Below are positions 1-8,233 of a stretch of 64,000 nucleotides of DNA, one piece after another; the stretch's first letter is position 1, and the number at the start of each line of letters is the position of its first letter. Origin of the DNA: Mycolicibacterium aurum (lineage in GTDB: Bacteria > Actinomycetota > Actinomycetes > Mycobacteriales > Mycobacteriaceae); NCBI RefSeq assembly GCF_900637195.1, contig NZ_LR134356.1, positions 5,084,001 to 5,148,000 of the forward strand. Direction: 5' to 3'. Position numbers and translations under genes: made by a program. The notes below the pieces were generated by a model. It was not told the origin of the DNA, did not search any database, and saw nothing but the letters and a program-made list of their open reading frames with translations.

Positions 1-9
1 GAGCCGGAG

Positions 10-681
10 GTGGCGCTGCTGCTGTGGATGCAGCTGCAGGACAGCGCCTTTCCCGCCGGGCGCATGGTGCACAGTCAGGGACTGGAACAGTGGCTGGCCG
101 AGCGGCCCGCTGCCGGCGAGGCCGAGATCGCAGCGGCGGTCCTCGGCTACCTCGCCGACAGCTTCGCCCCGCTGGACGCCACCATCACCGCAGCGGCGTG
201 GCGAGCCGCTCCGAACCGGGAATCGCTGCGGCACCTCGACCAGCTGATCGCCACGTACAAACTGTTCGACAACGCCCGCACCGCTTCGGAATCCGCGGGT
301 CGACAACTGGCCGCCGCCGCGCGCCACACCGGACTCGCGGCGCAGCACCCCTACCTGGACGCGGTCCTCGAGGGCGCCACACCCGGCCACGGCGCCGTGG
401 TCGAGGGCGCGCTGCAGGCCGCGCTCGGCATACCGATGCACCTCGCGGTACTGGGCTCGATTCGCTCGGTGATGGCGTCGATGCTGAGTGCGGCGGTTCG
501 GCTCGGCCGGCTCGGACCGCTGCGCAGCCAGGGCATCCAGGCCGGAACGGCCGCTCTGGTGGCCGACCTCGCCCGCGCGGCCTGCACTCGCGAGGTCGCC
601 GACGTGTGGAGCGTCGCACCCGCGCTGGAGATCAGCGGGATGCGCCACGAGACCCGCGCTTCCCGGTTGTTCGCCACCTAG
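10..681 (+). CDS. ureF: Urease accessory protein UreF-like
   Basis: UreF-type chaperone; in the family it works with UreG and UreD to deliver nickel to urease in the cytosol. The N-terminal block (LQDSAFPAGRMVHSQGLEQ) is the typical start of UreF, and the remaining helix-rich sequence and length of about 223 residues fit. The frame is open to the left edge, so the true start may lie before base 1; the GTG at 10 has a GGAGG too close to act as a ribosome site. No ureG or ureD follows: the next gene is an unrelated ridA on the other strand, so the rest of the operon must lie to the left or elsewhere. Confidence 0.8.
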   Translation: MALLLWMQLQDSAFPAGRMVHSQGLEQWLAERPAAGEAEIAAAVLGYLADSFAPLDATITAAAWRAAPNRESLRHLDQLIATYKLFDNARTASESAGRQLAAAARHTGLAAQHPYLDAVLEGATPGHGAVVEGALQAALGIPMHLAVLGSIRSVMASMLSAAVRLGRLGPLRSQGIQAGTAALVADLARAACTREVADVWSVAPALEISGMRHETRASRLFAT

Positions 682-703
682 TTGCTCCTGGTCGGCCGGT
701 GCC

Positions 704-1126
704 TCAACCACCCTGTCCGGCGATGGCGGTGACCTTGATCTCGACCCGCATCTTCGGGGCCCCCAGCGCCGCGACGCCGATCTGCGTCCAGATCGGGGCA
801 CGGTCACCCATCCGCTTGCGGAACTGCTCGGACATCACGCGGGTGTGCGCATCGCCGATCTCGTCGTCTTCGACGGGTACGTGGTACGAGTCCACCGTCA
901 CGACGTCGCGCCAGCCGGCCCCCGCCGCGGCCAGCACGCGCTCGACGTTGTCGAACGCCCGCACGATCTCGTCGTCGAGCGAGTCGGGAAAACGGACGTC
1001 GTCGTCCCAGCCGCCCTGCCCGGAAATCTCCACGCGGTCCCCGATTCGCAGCGCCTGGTGGTAGTGCAGTGACTCCCGGACCTTCTCGCCAAAGCCGGGG
1101 GTGGTGAAGAATTCGATGTCCGCCAT
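704..1126 (-). CDS. RidA family (YjgF/UK114) protein
   Basis: Small RidA-fold protein of 140 residues. Family members hydrolyse reactive enamine/imine intermediates, but many paralogues have other or unknown roles. The sequence shows the family pattern: an ISGQGGWD block, a central helix with DNVERVLAAAGAGW, and a C-terminal WTQIGVAALGAPKMRVEIKV segment. A GAAGGGAA ribosome site precedes the ATG. It is divergent from a MarR-family gene, and two 20-bp operators lie between them, so it is probably the main target of that regulator. The substrate cannot be read from the sequence. Confidence 0.85.
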   Translation of the reverse strand: MADIEFFTTPGFGEKVRESLHYHQALRIGDRVEISGQGGWDDDVRFPDSLDDEIVRAFDNVERVLAAAGAGWRDVVTVDSYHVPVEDDEIGDAHTRVMSEQFRKRMGDRAPIWTQIGVAALGAPKMRVEIKVTAIAGQGG

Positions 1127-1142
1127 GTCCGATTCCCTTCGT

Positions 1143-1162
1143 TTACTTCATGCGTGAAGTAA
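1143..1162. promoter_or_regulatory. Candidate MarR operator 1 (perfect 8-bp inverted repeat)
   Basis: TTACTTCATGCGTGAAGTAA: 8-bp arms TTACTTCA/TGAAGTAA around TGCG. It lies 17 bp upstream of the ridA start, where a bound repressor would block ridA transcription. Confidence 0.7.
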
Positions 1163-1175
1163 CGGTAACACGCAA

Positions 1176-1195
1176 TCACTTCACGCGTAAAGTGA
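1176..1195. promoter_or_regulatory. Candidate MarR operator 2 (near-perfect inverted repeat)
   Basis: TCACTTCACGCGTAAAGTGA: the same palindrome with one arm mismatch and a CGCG centre. Its centre is 33 bp from that of operator 1, about three helical turns, so both sites face the same side of the DNA. It covers the expected -35 position of the marR promoter. Confidence 0.7.
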
Positions 1196-1206
1196 CGACG
1201 ACGCGA

Positions 1207-1212
1207 TAGGCT
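1207..1212 (+). promoter_or_regulatory. -10 box of leaderless marR transcript
   Basis: TAGGCT fits the TANNNT -10 consensus and ends six bases before the ATG at 1219. This is the spacing expected if transcription starts at the start codon. No ribosome site is present. Confidence 0.55.
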
Positions 1213-1218
1213 GCCGCA

Positions 1219-1710
1219 ATGGCACGAGCCAAGACACCGGATCCCGACCGGCGGGACGATTCACTGTGGCTGACCGCAGCGGAGAAAGAGGCGTGGACCG
1301 GCCTGATCTCACTGATCCTGCTGCTGCCCGGCCGGCTGGAGGCGCCCCTGCGGACGATGGACCTCACCCTGTTCGAATACCTGACACTGAGCCATATTTC
1401 GGAGGCGCCGGACCGCCGGATCCGCATGAGCGAGTTGGCCTATCTGGCCAACGGTTCGCTGTCGCGGCTGTCCAATGTGGTCAAGCGCTTCGAACAGCGC
1501 GGCTGGGTGGTTCGGTCCCCGGACCCCACCGATGGGCGCTACACCATCGCCGCGCTCACCGATGTCGGGTACCGCCTCGTCGTCGACGCCGCTCCGATCC
1601 ACGTACGGGCCGTGCGGGATTTCGTGCTCGATCCGCTCACCGTCACCGACCAGCAGGCCCTCGCCCGCATCGCGGCCAAGTTGAAGATCCGGCCGTCGGA
1701 TCTCGCGTGA
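1219..1710 (+). CDS. MarR-family transcriptional regulator
   Basis: A 163-residue winged-helix regulator. The central part (residues about 45-125) has the MarR recognition region, with RIRMSELAYLANGSLSRLSNVVKRFEQRGWV followed by the wing PDPTDGRYTIAALT (two pieces of one stretch), and flanking dimerisation helices. The gene starts with ATG and has a -10 box consistent with a leaderless message. It is divergent from ridA with two palindromes between, so autoregulation and control of ridA are likely. The ligand is unknown. Confidence 0.9.
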   Translation: MARAKTPDPDRRDDSLWLTAAEKEAWTGLISLILLLPGRLEAPLRTMDLTLFEYLTLSHISEAPDRRIRMSELAYLANGSLSRLSNVVKRFEQRGWVVRSPDPTDGRYTIAALTDVGYRLVVDAAPIHVRAVRDFVLDPLTVTDQQALARIAAKLKIRPSDLA

Positions 1711-1753
1711 CCACCAACCACCGCCACCATCCACGCAGTTAGGCTGCGAAGTC

Positions 1754-2929
1754 GTGACGGTTCAACGTTTGCGCCCCTACGCGGTGACCATCTTCGCCGA
1801 GATGTCGGCGCTGGCCGCCCGCGTCGGCGCGGTCAATCTCGGGCAGGGCTTTCCCGACGAGGACGGCCCGCCCGCGATGCTGAAAGCCGCCGAGAACGCC
1901 ATCGCCGAGGGCGTCAACCAGTACCCACCGGGCCTGGGCATCGCGCCGCTGCGCGAGGCGATCGCCGGACAGCGCCGGCGACGCTACGGGACCGAGTACG
2001 ACCCGGACACCGAGGTGCTGGTGACCGTCGGCGCCACCGAGGCGATCGCCGCATCGGTGCTCGGCCTCGTCGAGCCCGGCTCTGAGGTGCTGCTCATTGA
2101 GCCGTTCTACGACTCGTACTCCCCCGTGATCGCGATGGCCGGCTGCCATCGCCGCGCAGTGCCGCTGCGCCAGGACGGCCGGGGCTTCGCCATCGACATC
2201 GAGGCCATGCGCCAGGCGATCACGCCGAAGACCAAGGCGCTGATCGTCAATTCGCCGCACAATCCCACCGGCATGGTGGCTTCCGACGACGAAATGCGCG
2301 GTCTCGCCGAGCTGGCGGTGTCCGCCGACCTGCTGGTCATCACCGACGAGGTGTACGAGCACCTGGTGTTCGACGGACGACGGCACACGCCGCTGGCCAA
2401 CTATCCGGGGATGGCCGAGCGCACGATCACGATCTCCAGTGCCGGCAAGATGTTCAACGCGACCGGCTGGAAGATCGGGTGGGCCTGTGGGCCAAGCGAT
2501 CTGATCGCCGGCGTGCGAGCAGCCAAGCAGTATCTCAGCTACGTCGGCGGCGCCCCGTTCCAGCCCGCGGTCGCGCAGGCGCTCGCCACCGAGGACGCCT
2601 GGGTCGACGCGCTGTGCGCGTCGTACCAGTCACGACGCGACAAGCTCGGTACGGCGTTGAGCGACATCGGGTTCGATGTGTTCGACAGTTTCGGGACATA
2701 CTTCCTGTGCGTCGATCCGAGGCCGCTGGGCTACCCCGACAGCACGGCGTTCTGCGCAGAGCTCCCCGACAAGGTGGGCGTCGCCGCCATCCCGATGTCC
2801 GCGTTCTGCGACCCGGCCGCCGAGCACGCCGATCAATGGAATCACCTGGTGCGCTTCGCGTTCTGCAAACGTGACGCGACCCTCGATGAGGCGATCCGGC
2901 GGTTGCAGACGCTACAGGGATCCAGCTAA
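1754..2929 (+). CDS. dapC: Class I/II aminotransferase, DapC-like
   Basis: PLP-dependent fold-type I aminotransferase of 391 residues. The PLP-binding lysine is K232 in SSAGKMFNATGWKIGW; NSPHNPTG and the ITDEVYEHL aspartate are also present. It corresponds in order to H37Rv Rv0858c, annotated as N-succinyldiaminopimelate aminotransferase (DapC, lysine/peptidoglycan pathway). The sequence also resembles kynurenine/glutamine transaminases, so the substrate is less certain than the fold. Its 3' end overlaps the convergent luciferase-like gene by 18 bp. Confidence 0.85.
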   Translation: MTVQRLRPYAVTIFAEMSALAARVGAVNLGQGFPDEDGPPAMLKAAENAIAEGVNQYPPGLGIAPLREAIAGQRRRRYGTEYDPDTEVLVTVGATEAIAASVLGLVEPGSEVLLIEPFYDSYSPVIAMAGCHRRAVPLRQDGRGFAIDIEAMRQAITPKTKALIVNSPHNPTGMVASDDEMRGLAELAVSADLLVITDEVYEHLVFDGRRHTPLANYPGMAERTITISSAGKMFNATGWKIGWACGPSDLIAGVRAAKQYLSYVGGAPFQPAVAQALATEDAWVDALCASYQSRRDKLGTALSDIGFDVFDSFGTYFLCVDPRPLGYPDSTAFCAELPDKVGVAAIPMSAFCDPAAEHADQWNHLVRFAFCKRDATLDEAIRRLQTLQGSS

Positions 2930-3823
2930 CGCCCAGAGTGCATCGTCGGGCCTGCTGCGATCCAGCGGGCTGAACACCACATCGGTGGCACCTGCGTCGA
3001 GATAACTCTGCACCTTGCGCCGGACGGCGTCGGCGTCGCCGATGGCCGCGAGATCGGCCAGGTTGTCGATCCCTTCCCGCGCAATGACCTTCTGGTAGGA
3101 GGGGATGGTGGCGTAGAACCGCAGCTGCTCCTCCGCGTCGGCGCGGGCCGCCCGGACGTCGTCGGACAGCTGGGCGGGCACGAAGGCGACGATCCTCGGG
3201 CTGGGCCGGCCGGCTTCTTCGGCGGCCCGGGCGATCGTCGGCTGGATGAACTCGGCGATGGTCCTCGGCCCTGCGAGGTATGGCAGGGTGCCGTCGGCGA
3301 GTTCGCCCGTCACCTGCAGCGCTTTGGGTCCCATCGCCGCGACGTAGACGGGCACCGGTGAACCACCCGCCAGGGTTACCGGCCAGGCGGGGCTGGCTGT
3401 GAACTCGGCACCGTGGAAGTCCACCGACCCCGTGTCGAACACCGAGCGCAGAATCGTCAGATACTCCCGCAGCCGCGCGATCGTGTGGGGCGGCGCGATG
3501 CCGAACGCCTCGCGTTCGATGTCGTGGGCACCGAGACCCAGACCCAGGCTGAACCGGCCGTGGGCGGCGGCCTGCGCGGTCTGTGCCTGCGAGGCGAGCG
3601 TCAGCGGGTGCCGCGGATTGAACGGCACCACCGAGGTCCCCACCTCGAGACCGGGCACACCCGCGCCGATCAGGCCTGCCAGCGAGATCGCGTCGTGGTC
3701 GAACTGCTGGGCGACCCACACCTGCGACACCCCGAGCTCACGCGCCCTACGGGCCTGCGTGACGAAGTCGTCGACGGCGTTGTCGGCACCCGCGTGGGCG
3801 AAGAGCACTGTTCCGAAGGCCAT
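2912..3823 (-). CDS. LLM-class F420-dependent oxidoreductase
   Basis: Luciferase-like monooxygenase (TIM-barrel) of 303 residues. It shows the VWVAQQFDHDAISLAG start, the GRFSLGLGLGAHD block and a YVAAMGPKALQVTGELADG segment, the pattern of mycobacterial F420-binding members of this superfamily. The cofactor is inferred from the subfamily. It sits head-to-head against the SRPBCC/racemase operon and overlaps the end of dapC. The substrate is unknown. Confidence 0.85.
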   Translation of the reverse strand: MAFGTVLFAHAGADNAVDDFVTQARRARELGVSQVWVAQQFDHDAISLAGLIGAGVPGLEVGTSVVPFNPRHPLTLASQAQTAQAAAHGRFSLGLGLGAHDIEREAFGIAPPHTIARLREYLTILRSVFDTGSVDFHGAEFTASPAWPVTLAGGSPVPVYVAAMGPKALQVTGELADGTLPYLAGPRTIAEFIQPTIARAAEEAGRPSPRIVAFVPAQLSDDVRAARADAEEQLRFYATIPSYQKVIAREGIDNLADLAAIGDADAVRRKVQSYLDAGATDVVFSPLDRSRPDDALWALAGSL

Positions 3824-3872
3824 GACGCGACCAACCGGGAATCCGGGGCGCCCTATTCCGGTTCGCGCAGTT

Positions 3873-4340
3873 CTACTCCGCGTGACGAGAACTGTTGTCG
3901 CGCAGGGCCGCGGCCATCACGTGTCGACGCAGATTCTCCAGCGCGACATCGAGAACCATCTTCTTCGCCCGCTTCACCAGGAACGCCGGATAGGGCGCGG
4001 CGAGATCGAGGATCAGGTCGAAGCGCACCCGGGTCCGGTCTTCGCCGACCGGGGTGAGGTTGTACTCGCCGTGTTGACAGCGCTGGCGCGAGGTCCGCTC
4101 GGCGTCCCACACCACCCAGTCCGCACCCCAGTGATATTCCAGCAGCTCCTTGTCGGTCAGCCCCATGATCTTGACCGTGGCCCGCACATGGTGCGGCCGA
4201 CCGTCGGGATGGCGATCCACCACCTCGGCGTCCTTGTGCAGCGCCGACCACGAGGCCACTGCGTCGATGTCGGCCAACACATCCAAAATCGTCGCCGGCG
4301 GGGCCTCGATCACGACTTCGCTGGAAGCGCGGACCGCCAT
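3873..4340 (-). CDS. SRPBCC (START-like) family protein
   Basis: A 155-residue helix-grip protein of the polyketide-cyclase/SRPBCC type. It starts with SSEVVIEAPPATILDVLADID, has a central ELLEYHWGADWVVWDAE strand and ends in a long helix with LVKRAKKMVLDVALENL. It resembles the protein at 5472-5912 along its whole length, so the pair probably arose by duplication around the racemase gene. It matches the position of H37Rv Rv0856/Rv0857. It binds a hydrophobic ligand by family; no catalytic role is established. Confidence 0.85.
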   Translation of the reverse strand: MAVRASSEVVIEAPPATILDVLADIDAVASWSALHKDAEVVDRHPDGRPHHVRATVKIMGLTDKELLEYHWGADWVVWDAERTSRQRCQHGEYNLTPVGEDRTRVRFDLILDLAAPYPAFLVKRAKKMVLDVALENLRRHVMAAALRDNSSRHAE

Positions 4341-4398
4341 GCCGGCAAATCCTAGTCGCGCACCGGCCTCGCACCCAGCATTTCGCAGCTAATGTCAG

Positions 4399-5475
4399 CT
4401 ACCAACCGATCCGGTCCAGCGGAGTGGGCTGCTGCGGTGGCGCGCCCACGGGACCCGCCGGGGTGCGCGAGAACCGTGGCGCCGGCGCCGCCTGGTCGAC
4501 GCCGTCCACGGTCACCATCGTGTCGCGGGCCCGTAGATGGTCGCTGCGGGCGGCCTCGCGCCAGGTCAGGACCGGCGTGACACAGGCGTCGGTGCCCGCG
4601 AAGATGTCGACCCAATCGTCACGGGTCTTGGCTGCGAACCGCTCGGCGAACAGTTCACGCATTACCGGAAAGGATGACCGGTCCATCTGGTGGGGCAACT
4701 CGCCGCCGTCCAGGCCGAGCCCGGTGAGCAGCGCCGCGTAGAACTGCGCCTCGATTGCGCCGACCGCGACGTACCTGCCGTCGGCGGTCTCGTACGTGCG
4801 GTAGAAGGGTGCACTGCCGTCGAGCAGGAACGACTCACGCTCATCCCGTAGCGAGCCGACGGACTTCATCGTCCAGGCCATCTGAGACAGCATGCTGACC
4901 CCGTCGACCATGGCCGCATCGATCACCTGTCCCCTGCCGGAGCCCTCCCGCTCGTACAGGGCCGCGACGATGCCGACCAGGACCAGCATCGACCCGCCGC
5001 CGAAGTCGGCGATCAGGTTCAGCGGCGGGACGGGCGGACGGTCCCGGTAGCCGATGGCCGCCAGCGCGCCGGTCTGTGACAGGTAGTTGATGTCGTGGCC
5101 GGCCGCCGTGGCGAGCGGTCCGTGCTGTCCCCACCCGGTGATCCGGGCGAAGATGAGCCGCGGGTTGACGGCCTCGCAGTCCTGAGGTCCGATGCCGAGG
5201 CGCTCGCACGTGCCCGGGCGGAATCCGTCGATCAGCACATCGGCCTTGGTCACCAGGTCGAGCAGAGCCTGCCGGTCCGCCTTGAGGTCGAGGTCGACGA
5301 CGCGCTTACCGCGGTGCATCAGGTCGACGTCCTCGGCAGGCATCGTGAGCCCGCCCGGCCGCCGTACCCGCACGACGTCGGCACCGAGGTCGGCCAGCAT
5401 CATCCCGGCATGCGGGCCCGGTCCGATTCCTCCGAGCTCGACGACCCTGACCCCGGCGAGAGGTCCGGCACTCAC
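4399..5475 (-). CDS. far: CaiB/BaiF CoA-transferase family, alpha-methylacyl-CoA racemase-like
   Basis: Class III CoA-transferase fold, 358 residues. GHDINYLSQTGAL carries His127 and Asp128, matching the catalytic His/Asp pair of alpha-methylacyl-CoA racemase. The N-terminal LADLGADVVRVRRPGG is the CoA-binding start. It corresponds by order to H37Rv far (Rv0855). Racemisation of 2-methylacyl-CoA, used in branched lipid or sterol side-chain breakdown, is the likely reaction, although CoA transfer cannot be excluded. Its start overlaps the upstream SRPBCC stop by 4 bp. Confidence 0.85.
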   Translation of the reverse strand: MSAGPLAGVRVVELGGIGPGPHAGMMLADLGADVVRVRRPGGLTMPAEDVDLMHRGKRVVDLDLKADRQALLDLVTKADVLIDGFRPGTCERLGIGPQDCEAVNPRLIFARITGWGQHGPLATAAGHDINYLSQTGALAAIGYRDRPPVPPLNLIADFGGGSMLVLVGIVAALYEREGSGRGQVIDAAMVDGVSMLSQMAWTMKSVGSLRDERESFLLDGSAPFYRTYETADGRYVAVGAIEAQFYAALLTGLGLDGGELPHQMDRSSFPVMRELFAERFAAKTRDDWVDIFAGTDACVTPVLTWREAARSDHLRARDTMVTVDGVDQAAPAPRFSRTPAGPVGAPPQQPTPLDRIGW

Positions 5476-5912
5476 CCCTTGATGACCTTGTGGACCTGCT
5501 TCTTCAAGCCTTCGGTGGCGGTTTCGACGCCGCCCTTCATCGTGCGCTTGAGAATGAAGCCTGGCAGCGGCACGGACAGGTCGATCGCGATATCGAACCG
5601 CACCCGCGTCTTGTCACCCTCGGGTGTCAGCGTGTAGCCCGCGTCCTGCGCCTTCAGCTGCCCGGCGGAGACCAGCGTCCACGTGACTTCGTGGTCGCCC
5701 CAGGTGTATTCGATGACCTGTTCGTCGGTCAGGCCTGCGGCCTTCACCGTCATCTTGACCTGCTTGGGCCTGCCGTTGTCGAAACGGTCCAGCACTTCGG
5801 CCTTCTGGTACTGCGGCGACCAATCCGGAGTGGACTCGACGTCGGCGATGACGTCGAGGATCTGCTCGGGTGTTGCGTCGATCACGACCTCGCGGGAGTC
5901 CTTGGTTGCCAT
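5472..5912 (-). CDS. SRPBCC family protein, paralogue of 3873-4340
   Basis: A 146-residue helix-grip protein beginning MATKDSREVVIDATPEQIL. The open frame continues far upstream, but homology to the paralogue begins exactly at the ATG at 5912, so this start was chosen. It ends with LSVPLPGFILKRTMKGGVE and a lysine-rich tail. It is the first gene of the operon with far (4-bp overlap). It corresponds to H37Rv Rv0854. The ligand is unknown. Confidence 0.85.
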   Translation of the reverse strand: MATKDSREVVIDATPEQILDVIADVESTPDWSPQYQKAEVLDRFDNGRPKQVKMTVKAAGLTDEQVIEYTWGDHEVTWTLVSAGQLKAQDAGYTLTPEGDKTRVRFDIAIDLSVPLPGFILKRTMKGGVETATEGLKKQVHKVIKG

Positions 5913-5993
5913 GGCGAGACCATAGACCACCGCGGTCATCGCCCGATCGAGATCACCCGACTTCCGACGACCGACGCGGCTAGGCTCGGGGAG

Positions 5994-6356
5994 GTGAGCG
6001 ACTCCGCGGGTGCCAGCGTTGATCCCACCGTTCCCCCGAGCGGTACGGGCTGCGTCGAATGCGACGCCGCCGGCGGCTGGTGGGTCCATCTGAGACGGTG
6101 TGCGGCATGCGGCCATATCGGCTGCTGCGACGACTCCCCCGCCAAGCACGCGTCGGCGCACTGGCGCTCCAGTGGTCATCCGATCATCAGGTCGTTCGAA
6201 CCTGGTGAGGACTGGTTCTGGAACTACGACAGCGACCAGTATTACGACGGTCCCGAACTCGCCGCCCCGCAGAGCCGGCCCGCCGACCAGACGGTGCCCG
6301 GTCCGCGCGGACGGGTGCCCCAGGACTGGATGGCGCAGCTGCAGGGCCGCGGCTGA
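5994..6356 (+). CDS. UBP-type zinc-finger protein
   Basis: A 120-residue protein with one ZnF-UBP domain: GTGCVECDAAGGWWVHLRRC, then CAACGHIGCCD, then paired histidines in KHASAHWRSSGHPIIRSF. In eukaryotes this domain binds the ubiquitin C-terminus; in actinobacteria the role is unknown. A GTG at 5994 preceded by GGGGAG was chosen because the sequence upstream is only the antisense of the SRPBCC gene. The C-terminal 40 residues are proline-rich and probably unstructured. Confidence 0.8.
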   Translation: MSDSAGASVDPTVPPSGTGCVECDAAGGWWVHLRRCAACGHIGCCDDSPAKHASAHWRSSGHPIIRSFEPGEDWFWNYDSDQYYDGPELAAPQSRPADQTVPGPRGRVPQDWMAQLQGRG

Positions 6357-6389
6357 GTGAACCCGCCCCCGCCCGGGTAGTACTGCGCG

Positions 6390-6545
6390 GTGACCAACGA
6401 CAAACCGAACACCACCCAGACCGATACCGCACCCGAGGCGGCCGACGACGACGTGGTCAGCGACCCGTCGAAAGGTGCCGACGGGGAAGGGTCCGACTGG
6501 GCCGACGAGGGCGGCGCCACCCCGACCGGACCCGCCACCGAGTGA
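6390..6545 (+). CDS. Small acidic hypothetical protein (51 aa)
   Basis: A short frame starting at GTG 6390 and ending at TGA 6543-6545. It encodes a very acidic, Thr/Ala/Asp-rich chain (about 13 Asp/Glu, no hydrophobic core), likely disordered. It lies 33 bp after the zinc-finger gene on the same strand and no other gene competes here. There is no clear ribosome site, so expression is unproven. The function is unknown. Confidence 0.45.
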   Translation: MTNDKPNTTQTDTAPEAADDDVVSDPSKGADGEGSDWADEGGATPTGPATE

Positions 6546-6595
6546 CGTCGGCATGTTCGTCGTCGCTCATCGACGACGAACACGCCGAGATCGCG

Positions 6596-8158
6596 TCACG
6601 CCCTGTCGGCGAGTACCTGCTGGGCCGCGTTGTAGCCGGGGATGAACGTGATCCCGGGCCCGCCGTGGCATCCTGCGCTCGCCAGGTACAGGCCGTCGAT
6701 CGGAATCGGTTGATCGACATAACCTTTCGGCCCCGGACGGTTTCGCCCCATCTGCTCGGGATGTATCAGGCCGTGGCAGTAGTCGCCGCCCGGAGCCCCG
6801 AACATCGTGCCTATGTGTTTGGGGGTGAACGTCGTGTGCCGGAGCACGAGGCTTTCGAAGTCCGGTGCCAGCCGGGTGATCTTGTCGATCACCCGCTGCC
6901 CCATCTCCGCCTTCATCTCGCCGTAGCTCGACGCGTCCTCGTTCAGCGGGAACCACAGCGAGAACGCGGACACCGCGTGCTTGCCGGGAGGCGCCAGCCC
7001 GGGATCGTTGGCCGACGGGATCTGCAGGGCGATCGCCGGATCGGCGGGCACCACTCCGCGCTGCGAGTCCTCCCACTGCTGCTGCAACTCTTCCGGTGTG
7101 GTGAAAATGCCGATGGCCGACTGATATTCGGGATCGTTGAGGATCTCGTAGGGCTCGGCGAAGGTGGGTGGCCCATCGAGCGCGAAGTGCATCTGCAGAT
7201 AGCTGCCGCGGTGGTCGATGTGGCCGAACCGGTCCCTGATCTCACCGGGGACGGCAGCAGGGTCGACGAGCGAGTTCACCGTCAGGTCGGGTGCCAGATT
7301 GGAGATGACGATCGGCGCGGTCAGCGTCGAGCCGTCGTCTAGGCGAACGCCGGTGACCCGACCGTCGCTGACCAGGATCTCGCCCACCTTGCTGCGCAGC
7401 CGTAGTTCGCCACCGGCAGCGGTGAACATCTGCAGCAGGTGTTCGGTCACCGCGCCCATACCCCCGCGGAACTTCTTGATCAGGGTGGCGTTCTCGTCGG
7501 GCACCGCCAGCCCGAACGCCAGGGCGGCAGCGCTGCCGGGTGTCGCGGGTCCGCGATAGGTCGTGTTCACCGCGAGGAACGCCAGCATGCCGCGCAACGC
7601 ACCGTGCTTCTCCCGGTCGGGCAGATAGCGGTCCAGCACGTCGGTGACCGAGCCGAACAGGATGTCGCTGACTGCCTGACGTTCGAATTCATTGGTGGCG
7701 CAGGCGAACATCTCGTCGAGCGTCTTGGGCGGCTGGGCCGCGTCGAAGCGGCCGAGCGCCCTGGTCGGGGCCTGGCACCACGCCATCAGACCGGCCATGC
7801 CGTTGACGGCTTCCGCTCCGTGCACCTCGTTGAGATGGGTCAGCAGTTTCATCGGGTCGGTGTAGTAGATCAGCGGGTCGTCGCCGACACCGCGGAGCTG
7901 CACCGACATCACGTCGAGTTCCACGGTCGGAAGGTCGTCCAGGCCGAGCGCTTCGCTGACCACCGCCGACGTCGGAACCTGCACCGAGCCGGCGATCTCG
8001 AAGCGGAAGCCGTCGAAGAGCTCCACGGTCGAGGCCATCCCGCCGGCATACAGCTTGAAGTCCAGGCACAGGGTGCGAAGCCCCGCCTGCTGCAGGAGCG
8101 CCGCGGCCGTCAGCCCGTTGTGGCCCGCACCCACGACGATCGCATCGAAGTCCGTCAT
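6596..8158 (-). CDS. FAD-dependent oxidoreductase, phytoene-desaturase/CrtI-like
   Basis: A 520-residue NAD(P)/FAD-binding protein with the N-terminal dinucleotide motif AIVVGAGHNGLTAAALL and a C-terminal FAD segment GLYLASAGCHGGPGITFIPG, as in the phytoene dehydrogenase/amine-oxidase superfamily. The frame is open to 8194, but that start would lie inside a 20-bp palindrome, so the ATG at 8158 is preferred. It follows a TetR gene on the same strand and is likely its target. The substrate (isoprenoid, fatty or aromatic) cannot be assigned. Confidence 0.85.
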   Translation of the reverse strand: MTDFDAIVVGAGHNGLTAAALLQQAGLRTLCLDFKLYAGGMASTVELFDGFRFEIAGSVQVPTSAVVSEALGLDDLPTVELDVMSVQLRGVGDDPLIYYTDPMKLLTHLNEVHGAEAVNGMAGLMAWCQAPTRALGRFDAAQPPKTLDEMFACATNEFERQAVSDILFGSVTDVLDRYLPDREKHGALRGMLAFLAVNTTYRGPATPGSAAALAFGLAVPDENATLIKKFRGGMGAVTEHLLQMFTAAGGELRLRSKVGEILVSDGRVTGVRLDDGSTLTAPIVISNLAPDLTVNSLVDPAAVPGEIRDRFGHIDHRGSYLQMHFALDGPPTFAEPYEILNDPEYQSAIGIFTTPEELQQQWEDSQRGVVPADPAIALQIPSANDPGLAPPGKHAVSAFSLWFPLNEDASSYGEMKAEMGQRVIDKITRLAPDFESLVLRHTTFTPKHIGTMFGAPGGDYCHGLIHPEQMGRNRPGPKGYVDQPIPIDGLYLASAGCHGGPGITFIPGYNAAQQVLADRA

Positions 8159-8185
8159 CGGCTGAGGCTGACACGGCCGCCATTG

Positions 8186-8205
8186 TTTTGTCAATATTGA
8201 CGAAA
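8186..8205. promoter_or_regulatory. Candidate TetR operator (20-bp palindrome)
   Basis: TTTTGTCAATATTGACGAAA: arms of 10 bp with one mismatch and a perfect 12-bp core GTCAATATTGAC at 8190-8201. It is AT-rich against a GC-rich background. It lies between the TetR stop (8234) and the start of the FAD oxidoreductase (8158). Confidence 0.65.
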
Positions 8206-8233
8206 CTTGTGTCGAGTCGAGGCTGTCCTCGCC

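Noticed and set aside
2535..3719. A 394-codon minus-strand frame under the luciferase-like gene
   Set aside because: Arg-rich low-complexity sequence with no motif; the frame of the LLM-class enzyme explains the region.
5490..5993. N-terminal 168-codon extension of the zinc-finger protein
   Set aside because: It is exactly antisense to the SRPBCC gene and carries no domain; the GTG at 5994 follows a ribosome-like site.
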